Assembly (NCBI GenBank): GCA_965116345.1
Contig: OZ220680.1
Location: 930,001-994,000, forward strand
Length of the DNA: 64,000 nucleotides
From: VXYL01 sp965116345
GTDB lineage: Bacteria > Pseudomonadota > Gammaproteobacteria > Pseudomonadales > Azotimanducaceae
Direction: 5' to 3'
In this document: one piece after another, positions 44,403 through 54,512 of the stretch
Layout of the letters: every line of letters starts with the position of its first letter
Numbering within the stretch: position 1 is the first letter of the stretch
Position numbers and translations under genes: made by a program
The notes under the pieces: model-generated
Seen by the model: the letters and a program-made list of their open reading frames with translations, nothing else
The model's database searches: none
What the model was told of the DNA's origin: nothing

Positions 44403-45254
44403 TCAAGGTATCACGCCGTCGGCACCCAACCGTTCGACCAGCCACGTCTTCAGCGGCACGTCCGCGTCCGCCGGCGAGGTGTAGCCAAAACCGCCGTTGG
44501 GGCTCTCGCCGAGGAGCTGCCGCCTGATGGGATCGGCGCCCGGCAGGTAGTGCGCGACGGTCATGTCGTCACGGGGCCTGAGCCAGCGGTAGCTGTAGCC
44601 TAGGAACAGCACCTTGCGCGTCACCGGCGATCGGTTGCGTCCCGCGGCGTGCCACAGGCGGCGGTCGAAGAACACGGCGTCGCCCGCGTCCACGCGCACG
44701 GCCGTCGCCCGCGGGTGGTCCTGGTCCGGGTCTTCCGGCAGGTCCAGGCGGTTCATGCGGTGGCTTCCGGGCACGACGTGGAAGTTGCCCCGGTCGGCGT
44801 CGAGGGTGCTGGTGAAGAAGAACCCGACTTTCAACGACACCCGGGGCCGCGGCTCGCCCTCGAGTTCCAGGTTCAGCCGGCCACTGTCCTGGTGCCAGCC
44901 GAGGCGGGAACCGCCCGCCACATGGCCTTCCGGCAGCGGCGGCGTGACGATCAGGTGGGAGTGGTAGAGCTGGATGTGCCAGCCGAGGATGTCCACCACC
45001 TTCATGAACGTCTGCGGCAGGTCCAGGAGGTCGAGGAAGGCGTCGTCCTTGCCGATGGCGTCGAGTAGGTTCAACTGCCCGTGGGGCTTGACCTTGTGTA
45101 CGGGGCGCCACTCGGCGTCGAGCCGTTGCGCCGCGGCGGCGAGAACCGCCACGCGATCCGGCGCCAAGACGTCCGGGACCACCAGGAACCCGTCGTCTTC
45201 GAACCGCCGTCGTTCGTCGTCGGTCAGTCGATGACCAAGACAGGTCTCGTCCAC
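44403..45254 (-). CDS. Phytanoyl-CoA dioxygenase family protein
   Basis: 283 residues; Fe(II)/2-oxoglutarate oxygenase. The 2-His-1-Asp site is H-x-D in LGWHQDSGRLNLE and the distal His in RLWHAAGRNRSP, followed by an Arg for 2-oxoglutarate. FEDDGFLVVPDVL is the usual start. The substrate is unknown; PhyH proteins hydroxylate a wide range of small molecules. GTG 45254; the serine-hydrolase stop is 4 bp upstream, so they are probably cotranscribed. Confidence 0.9.
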   Translation of the reverse strand: MDETCLGHRLTDDERRRFEDDGFLVVPDVLAPDRVAVLAAAAQRLDAEWRPVHKVKPHGQLNLLDAIGKDDAFLDLLDLPQTFMKVVDILGWHIQLYHSHLIVTPPLPEGHVAGGSRLGWHQDSGRLNLELEGEPRPRVSLKVGFFFTSTLDADRGNFHVVPGSHRMNRLDLPEDPDQDHPRATAVRVDAGDAVFFDRRLWHAAGRNRSPVTRKVLFLGYSYRWLRPRDDMTVAHYLPGADPIRRQLLGESPNGGFGYTSPADADVPLKTWLVERLGADGVIP

Positions 45255-45258
45255 GGCG

Positions 45259-46521
45259 TCAACGCAATTCGGTCAACGCCTGGTTCGCCAGCACCCGCAG
45301 TTCCCGGCGCAGCGGCCAAGGCGAACCCATGAGCTGGATCATGCCGACGACGACCATGTCTTCCACGGGGTCCACCCAGAAAACCGTGCCGGCGGCACCG
45401 CCCCAATTGTATTCACCCTGGGAACCCAGCACGCCGGATGCCACGGGATCCATATTGATGCCGAAGCCGAGACCGAAGCCGAAACTCTGCGCCGTGGCAC
45501 GGGCTCCCGGATTCTCGCCAGTGCCGCCCCCGGTCAGCGTCGCCGGCAGATGGTTGGCGGTCATGAACGCCACGGTCTTCGGGCTCAGAATCCGCACGCC
45601 GTCCAACTCGCCGCCGCGCCGCACCATCTCGGCGAAACGCAGGTAGTCCATGGTCGAGGACACCAGGCCGCCGCCGCCCGAGAACATCTCCGTGGGCTGG
45701 TAGGGCCGGTTGATCTGCACGAGGTGCTCCGCCTGCCCGTTCCAGCGGTGGTTGGGAAGGAGACGGTCCAGCTTGTCTTGCGGCACATTGAAGAAGGTGT
45801 CCGCCATGCCTAGCGGTTCGAACAGGCGCTCCTTCAGGAAGGCGTCGAAAGACATGCCGCTCAAGCGCTCCACGACGAGTCCCGTGACGTCCACTGCGAC
45901 ACTGTAGTGCCAGCGCTCGCCCGGTTCGAACACCAGCGGCAGTTGGCCGAGGCGTTCGGCGAACTCGTCGAGGTTGCGCCCGCCCAGAGGCTGGACCTCG
46001 TTGTACAGCGCATCCACCGGGTTGCCGCGCGGATTGAAGCCGTAGCTCAGGCCCGTGGTGTGGGTCAACAGGTGGCGCATGGTCATGGTTCTTTCGGCGG
46101 GGACGCGTTCGCCGTCAACCAGGACGTCGAGCTCCGTTAGTTCCGGCACGAATTTCGCGACGGGATCGGACAACGCGAATGCACCTTCCTCGTAGAGCAT
46201 CATCGCCGCCACGGCGGTGATCGGCTTGCTCATGGAGAAGATGCGGAACAGGGCGTCCTTGGTCATCGGCCGGTCGTCCTCGGCACCGCGCTGGCCCACG
46301 GCCTCGAAGTGGACGATCTTGCCGTCCCGGGCGACGAGTGTGACCACGCCGGCGAGCTTGCCCTCGTCGACGTAACGCTGCGACATGCCGGTGATGCGCG
46401 CGAGGCGCTCGTCGGACATGCCCGCTTCGGCACCCGGTGCTTCGACCAGATCCCCGGCAACCGCCCCCGTGGTCAGGCAGACGGCCAGGATTCCCGCCAT
46501 CAGTTTGATCGTTTGCTGCAC
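45259..46521 (-). CDS. Serine hydrolase, class C beta-lactamase/esterase-like
   Basis: 420 residues. Signal peptide (LMAGILAVCLTTGAVAG). Active-site SMSK in ALFRIFSMSKPITAV, YSV in ERWHYSVAVDVTG, and a C-terminal GGAAGT (YNWGGAAGTVFW). Family covers esterases, DD-peptidases and beta-lactamases; the length and sequence fit EstB-like enzymes more than true beta-lactamases. GTG 46521 with AAGGGGGA; promoter at 46552-46560. Confidence 0.9.
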   Translation of the reverse strand: MQQTIKLMAGILAVCLTTGAVAGDLVEAPGAEAGMSDERLARITGMSQRYVDEGKLAGVVTLVARDGKIVHFEAVGQRGAEDDRPMTKDALFRIFSMSKPITAVAAMMLYEEGAFALSDPVAKFVPELTELDVLVDGERVPAERTMTMRHLLTHTTGLSYGFNPRGNPVDALYNEVQPLGGRNLDEFAERLGQLPLVFEPGERWHYSVAVDVTGLVVERLSGMSFDAFLKERLFEPLGMADTFFNVPQDKLDRLLPNHRWNGQAEHLVQINRPYQPTEMFSGGGGLVSSTMDYLRFAEMVRRGGELDGVRILSPKTVAFMTANHLPATLTGGGTGENPGARATAQSFGFGLGFGINMDPVASGVLGSQGEYNWGGAAGTVFWVDPVEDMVVVGMIQLMGSPWPLRRELRVLANQALTELR

Positions 46522-46551
46522 GGTTCCCCCTTGCGGGACGCAAAACGCCGG

Positions 46552-46560
46552 AGTTTAGCA
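46552..46560 (-). promoter_or_regulatory. Candidate extended -10 promoter of the serine-hydrolase gene
   Basis: TGCTAAACT, ~31 bp before GTG 46521, in a setting like the prfB and rpsP promoters. Confidence 0.4.
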
Positions 46561-46575
46561 GCCGTCGGATGGCGG

Positions 46576-48048
46576 TTACGCGAGAATGTCCGCGTACTTT
46601 CGGCGCAGCACGTTCTTCTGCACCTTGCCCATGGCGTTGCGGGGCAGTTCGTCCACGCGGATCACTCGCTTGGGTTGCTTGTAGCGTGCGAGCCTGCCCT
46701 GCAAGTGGGCATCGACCCGGTCCTGGTCCACTTGTCCACGGGTCACCACCACCGCCACCACGCCTTCGCCGAAGTCCGCATGGGGAACGCCGATCACGGC
46801 GGACTCGACGACCTCGGGAATCTCGTCGATCAGGGTCTCGACCTCCTTCGGGTAGACGTTGTAGCCGCCGCTGATGACAAGGTCCTTGTCCCGGCCGACG
46901 ATGGTGACCCGGCCTTCGGCGTCCATCGTGCCGAGGTCGCCGGTGACGAAGAAGCCGTCGCCGCGGAACTCCTCCGCGGTCCGCTCCGGCATCCGCCAAT
47001 AGCCCTTGAAGACATTGGCACCGCGGACTTCGATGCCGCCCACCTCGCCGGTCGCCACGGGGCCACCCGCCGGGTCGGCGATGCGGACGTCCACCCCGGG
47101 CAGCGCGAATCCGACGGTTCCCGCCACACGCTCGCCGTGCAGTGGGTTCGACGTGTTCATGAGCGTCTCGCTCATGCCGTAGCGCTCGAGGATCGGGAAT
47201 CCCGTGCGTTCCTCGAACGCGGCGAACGCCTGCTCGGTGAGCGGCGCGGAACCGGAGATGAACAGGCGCATGTCTGCACATGCGGCAGCATCGAACGCCG
47301 GCTCGCCCACGAGGCGCGTGTAGAAGGTGGGCACGCCCATCATCACCGTCGATCCCGGCAGGTCCCGGATGATCGCCTCGGCGTCGAAGCGGGGATGGAA
47401 CACCACCGGCGTGGCATTCAGGAACGCACAGTGAAGGGCCACGAAGAGCCCGTGGACGTGGAATATGGGCAAGGCGTGGAGAAGCACGTCGTCGTTCCGC
47501 CAGCCCCACGCCCTGCACAGGGTCTCGGCATTCGAGAGCAGGTTCGCGTGGCTCAGCATGGCCCCCTTGGCACGGCCCGTGGTACCGGAGGTGTAGATGA
47601 TCGCCGCCAGGTCGTCGTCTGCCCGGGCAACGCTTGCCGGGGCCACCGGGGCTTCAGACACCGACGCGAGCAGTGTGCCACCGCCGAGCCCGTCCAACGT
47701 CGCCACGGGCACACCCGCGTCGAAGTCCGAACCAGCGACGAACAACGCCGGTTCGCAGTCGGCGATGAAGTACTCGACCTCGGGCTTCGTGTACCCGGTG
47801 TTGATCGGCACATACACCGCCCCGGTTTTCAGGCACGCGAGATACAGTGCAACCGCCTCCGGGGTTTTCTCGGTCTGGACCAGGACGCGGTCGCCCACCT
47901 CGACCCGCCGCGCATCGAGTGCTTGTGCCGCACGCCCCACCTCCTCGACGAGACGTCCATAGGTCCAGTCCTCGCGTCCGGGGCAGAGCAATGCCGGGGC
48001 ATCGGCCGCGTCTTGGAACGCCGCTTCGAATCGGACGTAGATGTTCAT
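46576..48048 (-). CDS. matB: Malonyl-CoA synthetase (MatB-like)
   Basis: 490 residues, ANL adenylating superfamily; makes malonyl-CoA from malonate, CoA and ATP. P-loop IIYTSGTTGRAKGAML; LFISGSAPLTEQAF, TGFPILERYGMSETLMNTSNPL and ERVAGTVGFALPGV follow the MatB family; A8 hinge VTIVGRDKDLVISGGYNVYPKE; terminal catalytic Lys in NAMGKVQKN. Other acyl-CoA synthetases are possible but the match is specific. Transcribed toward the serine hydrolase. Confidence 0.9.
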   Translation of the reverse strand: MNIYVRFEAAFQDAADAPALLCPGREDWTYGRLVEEVGRAAQALDARRVEVGDRVLVQTEKTPEAVALYLACLKTGAVYVPINTGYTKPEVEYFIADCEPALFVAGSDFDAGVPVATLDGLGGGTLLASVSEAPVAPASVARADDDLAAIIYTSGTTGRAKGAMLSHANLLSNAETLCRAWGWRNDDVLLHALPIFHVHGLFVALHCAFLNATPVVFHPRFDAEAIIRDLPGSTVMMGVPTFYTRLVGEPAFDAAACADMRLFISGSAPLTEQAFAAFEERTGFPILERYGMSETLMNTSNPLHGERVAGTVGFALPGVDVRIADPAGGPVATGEVGGIEVRGANVFKGYWRMPERTAEEFRGDGFFVTGDLGTMDAEGRVTIVGRDKDLVISGGYNVYPKEVETLIDEIPEVVESAVIGVPHADFGEGVVAVVVTRGQVDQDRVDAHLQGRLARYKQPKRVIRVDELPRNAMGKVQKNVLRRKYADILA

Positions 48049-48198
48049 GGGCCGGCATTATCCCTTGCCAATCCGCTGGCCTTCCAATCTCTCGCCGACT
48101 CTCTCCAACCTCTCGCCAACCGCGTTCGTGTCATGCTGGCCTTTTCGTGGTAGCGACCCAATAATCCGCGCCGGACAGGAGACAGGACCACCCACACC

Positions 48199-48401
48199 AT
48201 GGCCGTGATCGCCACGACCCGTACCGGTCGAGTCCGGGGGCGCGAGAAGGACGGCGTCCTGCTATTCGCCGGAATCCCCTACGAGGCCGCACCGGTTGGC
48301 GGGCGGCGCTTTCGCGCGCCCACCCCACACTTCGACGCAACGAGCGCGACCGTCGAGGATCCCGACGGCGAGGAGCGGACCGCAAGGGAGGGTCTCAGAT
48401 A

Positions 48402-48402
<1 letters not shown>
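48199..48402 (+). pseudogene. N-terminal remnant of a type-B carboxylesterase
   Basis: 67 codons. TRTGRVRGREKDGVLLFAGI then PYEAAPVGGRRFRAP is the usual N-terminus of type-B carboxylesterases (~500 residues), including the FxGIPYAxPPVG signature. After ~42 residues similarity ends and a TAG follows at 48400-48402, sharing a base with the next start GTG 48402. The rest of the enzyme, including the Ser nucleophile, is missing. A deletion fused it to the acetoacetyl-CoA synthetase gene. Confidence 0.7.
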
Positions 48403-50315
<1,913 letters not shown>

Positions 50316-50326
50316 CGAAGGTCTGA

Positions 50327-50689
50327 TTAGCGGCGTTTCCAGCGCCACAGGACGAAGCCGTAGACGACGGCGTTCACGCCGAGCGCGGCAAAACCCAGGG
50401 CTATCCGGACGCCCGTCGTCAACACGCCTTCCTGCGCGATGTCCGGGTAGATGACCGGCATCAGGTAGCGCGATATGAATCCGCCCGTCTCCGTCATGCC
50501 GCCCCGTAGCCAGTCCTCCAGGTAGGTCAGCGGACAAATCCAGTCGGCGAACTGGACCGCGGCGCCCCAGGCGACCGCCGGCACATGGATCCACATGATC
50601 CGGGGCCAACGTAGCGCCAGCAGACCGCCCGCCACCACGAAGGCGATGAAGGCGAAGTGCAGGAGAACGACCAGTTCGGCGAGGTTCAT
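50327..50689 (-). CDS. DUF2784 family membrane protein
   Basis: 120 residues, four likely membrane segments. LVVLLHFAFIAFVVAGGLL and a WIHVPAVAWGAAVQFADWICPLTYLE segment are typical of DUF2784, whose function is not known. Starts ATG 50689, 6 bp after fumA, so probably cotranscribed. Confidence 0.85.
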   Translation of the reverse strand: MNLAELVVLLHFAFIAFVVAGGLLALRWPRIMWIHVPAVAWGAAVQFADWICPLTYLEDWLRGGMTETGGFISRYLMPVIYPDIAQEGVLTTGVRIALGFAALGVNAVVYGFVLWRWKRR

Positions 50690-50695
50690 CCGCGG

Positions 50696-52219
50696 TCAAT
50701 CGAGGGTTGCAGCGGCGATCCGGTTCTCGATCTCCTGCGCCCAGATCTTCGGTCCCGTGATGTGTACCGACTCGCCCTGGCTGTCCACCGCGACGGTGAC
50801 CGGCATGTCCTTGACCTCGAATTCGTGGATCGCCTCCATGCCGAGATCCTCGAACGCCAGGCGCGTCGACCGGGTGATCGCCTTGGCGATGAGGTAGGCG
50901 GCGCCGCCCACGGCGATGAGCGAAACGGCACCGTGGTCGCGGATGGCGTCGATAGCCAGCGGGCCGCGCTCGGCCTTGCCGATCATGCCGGAGAGACCGG
51001 TGTGTTCGAGCATGGTGCGGGTGAACTTGTCCATGCGCGTTGCCGTCGTCGGTCCGGCGGGACCGATCACCTCGTCGCGTACCGGATCGACGGGGCCCAC
51101 GTAGTAGATGAACCGGTTGCGGAAATCCACCGGCAAGGGTTCGCCGCGGTCGATGAGATCCACCAGCCGCTTGTGGGCCGCGTCGCGGCCCGTGAGCAGG
51201 CGGCCGGATAGCAGCAGGGTGTCCCCCGCGCGCCAGGATGCCGTGTCGGCGCGGGTGACGGTGTCGAGATCGACACGGCGGACCTCGTCGCCGGGCGCGT
51301 AGGCGACGTCGGGCCAGTCGGCGAGGTCGGGCGGGTCGAATGTCGCAGGGCCTGAACCGTCGAGCTCGAACCCCACGTGCCGGGTCGCGGTGCAGTTGGG
51401 GATCACCGCCACCGGCTTGTTTGCCGCGTGCGTGGGATGTTCCAGCACCTTGACGTCGAGCACCGTGGTCAGTCCGCCGAGACCCTGGGCGCCGATGCCG
51501 AGTGCGTTCACCTTGTCGAAGAGTTCGAGGCGCAGTTCCTCCGCCCGGTTGGCGGCGCCCCGGTCGATCAGGTCGTGGATGTCGATGGGCCCCATCATGG
51601 CTTCCTTGGCGAGCAGCATGGCCTTCTCCGGCGAGCCGCCGATTCCGATTCCGAGGATTCCCGGCGGGCACCACCCCGCACCCATGGTCGGCACGGTGTC
51701 GAGGATCCAGTCCACCACCGAGTCGGACGGATTCAGCATGGTGAACTTCGCCTTCGCCTCGCTGCCCCCGCCCTTGGCCGCGACCTCCACGCGCAGCTTG
51801 TCGCCCGGCACGATGCGGGTGTGGATGACCGCCGGGGTATTGTCCCGGGTGTTGACGCGCTCGCCGTCCGGATCGGCGAGGACCGAGCCGCGCAGCACGT
51901 TGTCGGGATGGAGATACGCCCGGCGTACGCCTTCGTTGACCATGTCGTCGACGCTCCCCCTGCCTTCCCAAGAGACCTCCATGCCAACCTCGAGGAAGAC
52001 GATGACGATGCCGGTGTCCTGACAGATCGGTCGCTTGCCCAACGCACACATCCGCGAGTTGGCGAGCACTTGGGCAAGCGCCGCCTTCGCCGCCGGGGAC
52101 TCCTCGCGCTCGTGTGCCGCCGCCATGGCGCGGATGAAATCCGGCGGGTGGTAGTACGAGATGTACTGCAGCGCATCGGCGACGCTCTGGATCAGGTCGT
52201 CCGCTCTGATGACCGTCAT
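50696..52219 (-). CDS. fumA: Class I (iron-sulfur) fumarate hydratase
   Basis: 507 residues; interconverts fumarate and malate in the TCA cycle. The three cluster cysteines are in KRPICQDTG (C66), GWCPPGI (C184) and IPNCTATRH (C276). Fusion of alpha and beta parts in one chain, as in FumA/FumB. C-terminal PAGPTTATRMDKFTRTMLEHTGLSGMIGKAERG is diagnostic. ATG 52219 with GGAG upstream; a GTG in front at 52222 is also possible. The single-gene class I enzyme is O2-sensitive. Confidence 0.96.
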   Translation of the reverse strand: MTVIRADDLIQSVADALQYISYYHPPDFIRAMAAAHEREESPAAKAALAQVLANSRMCALGKRPICQDTGIVIVFLEVGMEVSWEGRGSVDDMVNEGVRRAYLHPDNVLRGSVLADPDGERVNTRDNTPAVIHTRIVPGDKLRVEVAAKGGGSEAKAKFTMLNPSDSVVDWILDTVPTMGAGWCPPGILGIGIGGSPEKAMLLAKEAMMGPIDIHDLIDRGAANRAEELRLELFDKVNALGIGAQGLGGLTTVLDVKVLEHPTHAANKPVAVIPNCTATRHVGFELDGSGPATFDPPDLADWPDVAYAPGDEVRRVDLDTVTRADTASWRAGDTLLLSGRLLTGRDAAHKRLVDLIDRGEPLPVDFRNRFIYYVGPVDPVRDEVIGPAGPTTATRMDKFTRTMLEHTGLSGMIGKAERGPLAIDAIRDHGAVSLIAVGGAAYLIAKAITRSTRLAFEDLGMEAIHEFEVKDMPVTVAVDSQGESVHITGPKIWAQEIENRIAAATLD

Positions 52220-52249
52220 CACCGCACTCCGGTTGATCCTCTTGCCAAG

Positions 52250-52305
52250 ATTCTACGCCCGTTACGGCGCGCCAAGCGTCGCGTGTGTCACAGATTGGGT
52301 ACACT
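52250..52305. promoter_or_regulatory. Divergent promoter candidates, fumA and alpha/beta hydrolase
   Basis: Minus strand: TAGAAT at 52250-52255, 31 bp before fumA ATG. Plus strand: TACACT at 52300-52305 inside TTGGGTACACTCGA, 24 bp before the TTG start of the hydrolase. The latter motif repeats at xerD. Confidence 0.45.
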
Positions 52306-52328
52306 CGATTCCGAGGGAGGGGTCCACA

Positions 52329-53114
52329 TTGGCCGAAGACAGCGCCTACCGTGAGGGCGAACTCGTGCTGGCGACGGGTACGATCAAGTACCTCGAGCGG
52401 GGCAGCGGGAGTCCGGTGGTCGTCCTGCACCACAGCTGGGGTAGCCCCGGATGGTTGCCGTTCCACGACCGCCTCGCCGAGAATCATCGGGTCGTCGTAC
52501 CGGACATGCCCGGCTGGGGAGGCTCGGAACGGCCTGCCTGGGCCCGCGACCCGCGCGACATCGCGATTCTCATGACGCGCGTCGTCGCGGGACTCGGCCT
52601 TGAGGACGTCACCCTGGTCGGACTCGGTTTCGGCGGCTATGTCGCGGCCGAGTTCGCGACCATGAACCCGTCTCGATTGGCGAGCCTGGTGCTGGTGGGC
52701 GCGGCCGGCCTGCAGCCGGGCGAAGGCGAGATCCTCGACCAGATGATGCTCTCGCACCGCAAGTACATCGAGGACAGCTTCCGCGACGCCGAGACCTATA
52801 CCGGCTACGTCGGCGAGGAGCCGCCGGAGGACGTGCGTCAGTTGTGGGATTTTTCGCGGGAGATGACGGCCCGCGTGACGTGGAAGCCCTACATGTTCAA
52901 CCGCCGCCTCGAACCCTTGTTGGGCGACATGCAGGTACCGACGTTGATCGTCTGGGGCAGCGAGGACAAGGTCGTTCCGATCGAGTGCGCGAGGCAGTTC
53001 GAGGCCGCGATTCCGAACGCCCGCGTGGAAGTCGTCGACGGCGCCGGACACGTCGTCGAGCTGGAGGAGCCAGACGCGCTCGCCGAGCTCGTTTCGAGGG
53101 CATCGGGCGCCTAG
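52329..53114 (+). CDS. Alpha/beta-hydrolase-fold protein lacking the Ser nucleophile
   Basis: 261 residues from TTG 52329 (GAGGGAGGGG upstream). Alpha/beta-hydrolase fold: oxyanion region VVVLHHSWGSPGW, then VGLGFGGYVAAEF where the nucleophile elbow G-x-S-x-G reads G-L-G-F-G. Asp in WGSEDKVVP and His in GAGHVVELEEP remain. Without Ser (or Cys/Asp) it may not be a typical hydrolase. It lies 20 bp before the LLM gene and is probably cotranscribed with it. Confidence 0.82.
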   Translation: MAEDSAYREGELVLATGTIKYLERGSGSPVVVLHHSWGSPGWLPFHDRLAENHRVVVPDMPGWGGSERPAWARDPRDIAILMTRVVAGLGLEDVTLVGLGFGGYVAAEFATMNPSRLASLVLVGAAGLQPGEGEILDQMMLSHRKYIEDSFRDAETYTGYVGEEPPEDVRQLWDFSREMTARVTWKPYMFNRRLEPLLGDMQVPTLIVWGSEDKVVPIECARQFEAAIPNARVEVVDGAGHVVELEEPDALAELVSRASGA

Positions 53115-53134
53115 GGAAGCACTGGAGAGACAGC

Positions 53135-54469
53135 ATGTTCATCGGACACTTCACCGAACGTCCCTACCAGGATCCCAATTCCGGCTACTTCGGCGCCACC
53201 GGGCGCAGCCTCATGGACCTCGGCATGTCCAATGCCAGCTACGACCCGAGGCTCGGCGCCGACCTCTACAACCGCTACCTCGACGAGCGCGTGTTCGCGG
53301 AGGAGATGGGCTTCGACGGACTGATGCTGAACGAGCACCACTCGACGCCGTTCTGCATGGGCCAGGTGATGAACCTCGAGGCCGCGATCCTCGCGCGCAT
53401 CACCAACCGGGCGAAGATCGTGCTGCTCGGCAACATCCTGCCCATCTGGGACGATCCCCTGTTCCTCGCCGAGGAACTCGCCGAGATCGACATGATCTCG
53501 CGCGGGCGGCTGGTCACCGGCTGGGTGCGCGGCACCGGCCGCGAAAGCGTCGCGCACAACGCCGTGCCGCCCTACAACTGGGAGCGCTTCCAGGAGGCGC
53601 ACGACTTCATCGTCGAGGCCTGGACCAAGCCCGGACCGTTCCGCTGGGAGGGCGAGCACTACCACTACCGCTACGTGAACCCGTGGTCGCGGCCCTACCA
53701 GGACCCGCATCCACCCATCTGGATCCCAGGCGTGATGAGCCGCAACACCGTCGCGTGGGCGGCCAAGCATCGCTACCCGTACCTGATGCTGGCCACCGAG
53801 TTGCAGCCGACGCTGGAGTCGTTCCAGTACTACGACGAGGTCGCCGCCGAGGCGGGCTACGAGGCCGGCACCGAGCACCGCGGCTATCTCTTCAAGGTCC
53901 ACGTCGACGAGACCGAGGAACTGGCCGAGGAAGCCGGCCGCAAGTACGTCCAGGGGCCGAGCAACCCGTTCCTGGAGGGCAACCAGGGCATCGTCCGGCC
54001 GTTCATCCAGAACCTGCCGGGACTTACCCAGCGCAACAACCTGCTGCCCACCATGCGCAGTTTCGCCGCCGCCGCCTCCAGGGGCCGCGCCAGCCAGCAC
54101 CTCAAGGATGAGAAGAAGGCCGCGCCGCCACCACCGCCCAAGGACACCTACGTCGATCAGACCGAAAAGCTGTCCATCATCTCCGGAACCCCGGACTCCG
54201 TGATCCCCAAGGTCCGACATGTATTGGAGACCCTGCGCCCCGGGACGATCTTCTTCTGGGACGGCGACGGCGCCATGAGCCACGACGACCAGATGCGGAG
54301 CCTGAGGTTGATGGGCTCGGACGTCATTCCCGCGGTGCGCGAGATGGCCGACGAACTCGATCTCAAGGGGCCATTCGACGTCGACCCCGCGGGAGAGAGC
54401 GAAGCATCCGCTGCGGCCGAGGACGCGCCGGAGAGTTCGGACGGACCCGCCGAGCGGCCGGCGGATTGA
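53135..54469 (+). CDS. LLM-class flavin-dependent oxidoreductase
   Basis: 444 residues; bacterial luciferase-like TIM barrel that uses reduced flavin. Landmarks: RYLDERVFAEEMGFDGLMLNEHHSTPFCMG, ILGNILPIWDDPLFLAEELAEIDMISRGRLVTGWVRG and WEGEHYHYRYVNPWSRPYQDPHPPIWIPGV. A proline/alanine-rich insert (KAAPPPPPKD) and a low-complexity acidic tail end the protein. ATG 53135 with GGAGAG upstream. The substrate is unknown; the LLM plus alpha/beta-hydrolase pairing suggests a monooxygenase-hydrolase step. Confidence 0.9.
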   Translation: MFIGHFTERPYQDPNSGYFGATGRSLMDLGMSNASYDPRLGADLYNRYLDERVFAEEMGFDGLMLNEHHSTPFCMGQVMNLEAAILARITNRAKIVLLGNILPIWDDPLFLAEELAEIDMISRGRLVTGWVRGTGRESVAHNAVPPYNWERFQEAHDFIVEAWTKPGPFRWEGEHYHYRYVNPWSRPYQDPHPPIWIPGVMSRNTVAWAAKHRYPYLMLATELQPTLESFQYYDEVAAEAGYEAGTEHRGYLFKVHVDETEELAEEAGRKYVQGPSNPFLEGNQGIVRPFIQNLPGLTQRNNLLPTMRSFAAAASRGRASQHLKDEKKAAPPPPPKDTYVDQTEKLSIISGTPDSVIPKVRHVLETLRPGTIFFWDGDGAMSHDDQMRSLRLMGSDVIPAVREMADELDLKGPFDVDPAGESEASAAAEDAPESSDGPAERPAD

Positions 54470-54512
54470 GGGTGGCCAACGCCGAGCGGACCGTCCGGGG
54501 CGGAGAGCCACT

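Noticed and set aside
45259..46521. Antibiotic-resistance beta-lactamase
   Set aside because: The SxxK/YxN-type motifs are shared with esterases; nothing specific to AmpC is visible.
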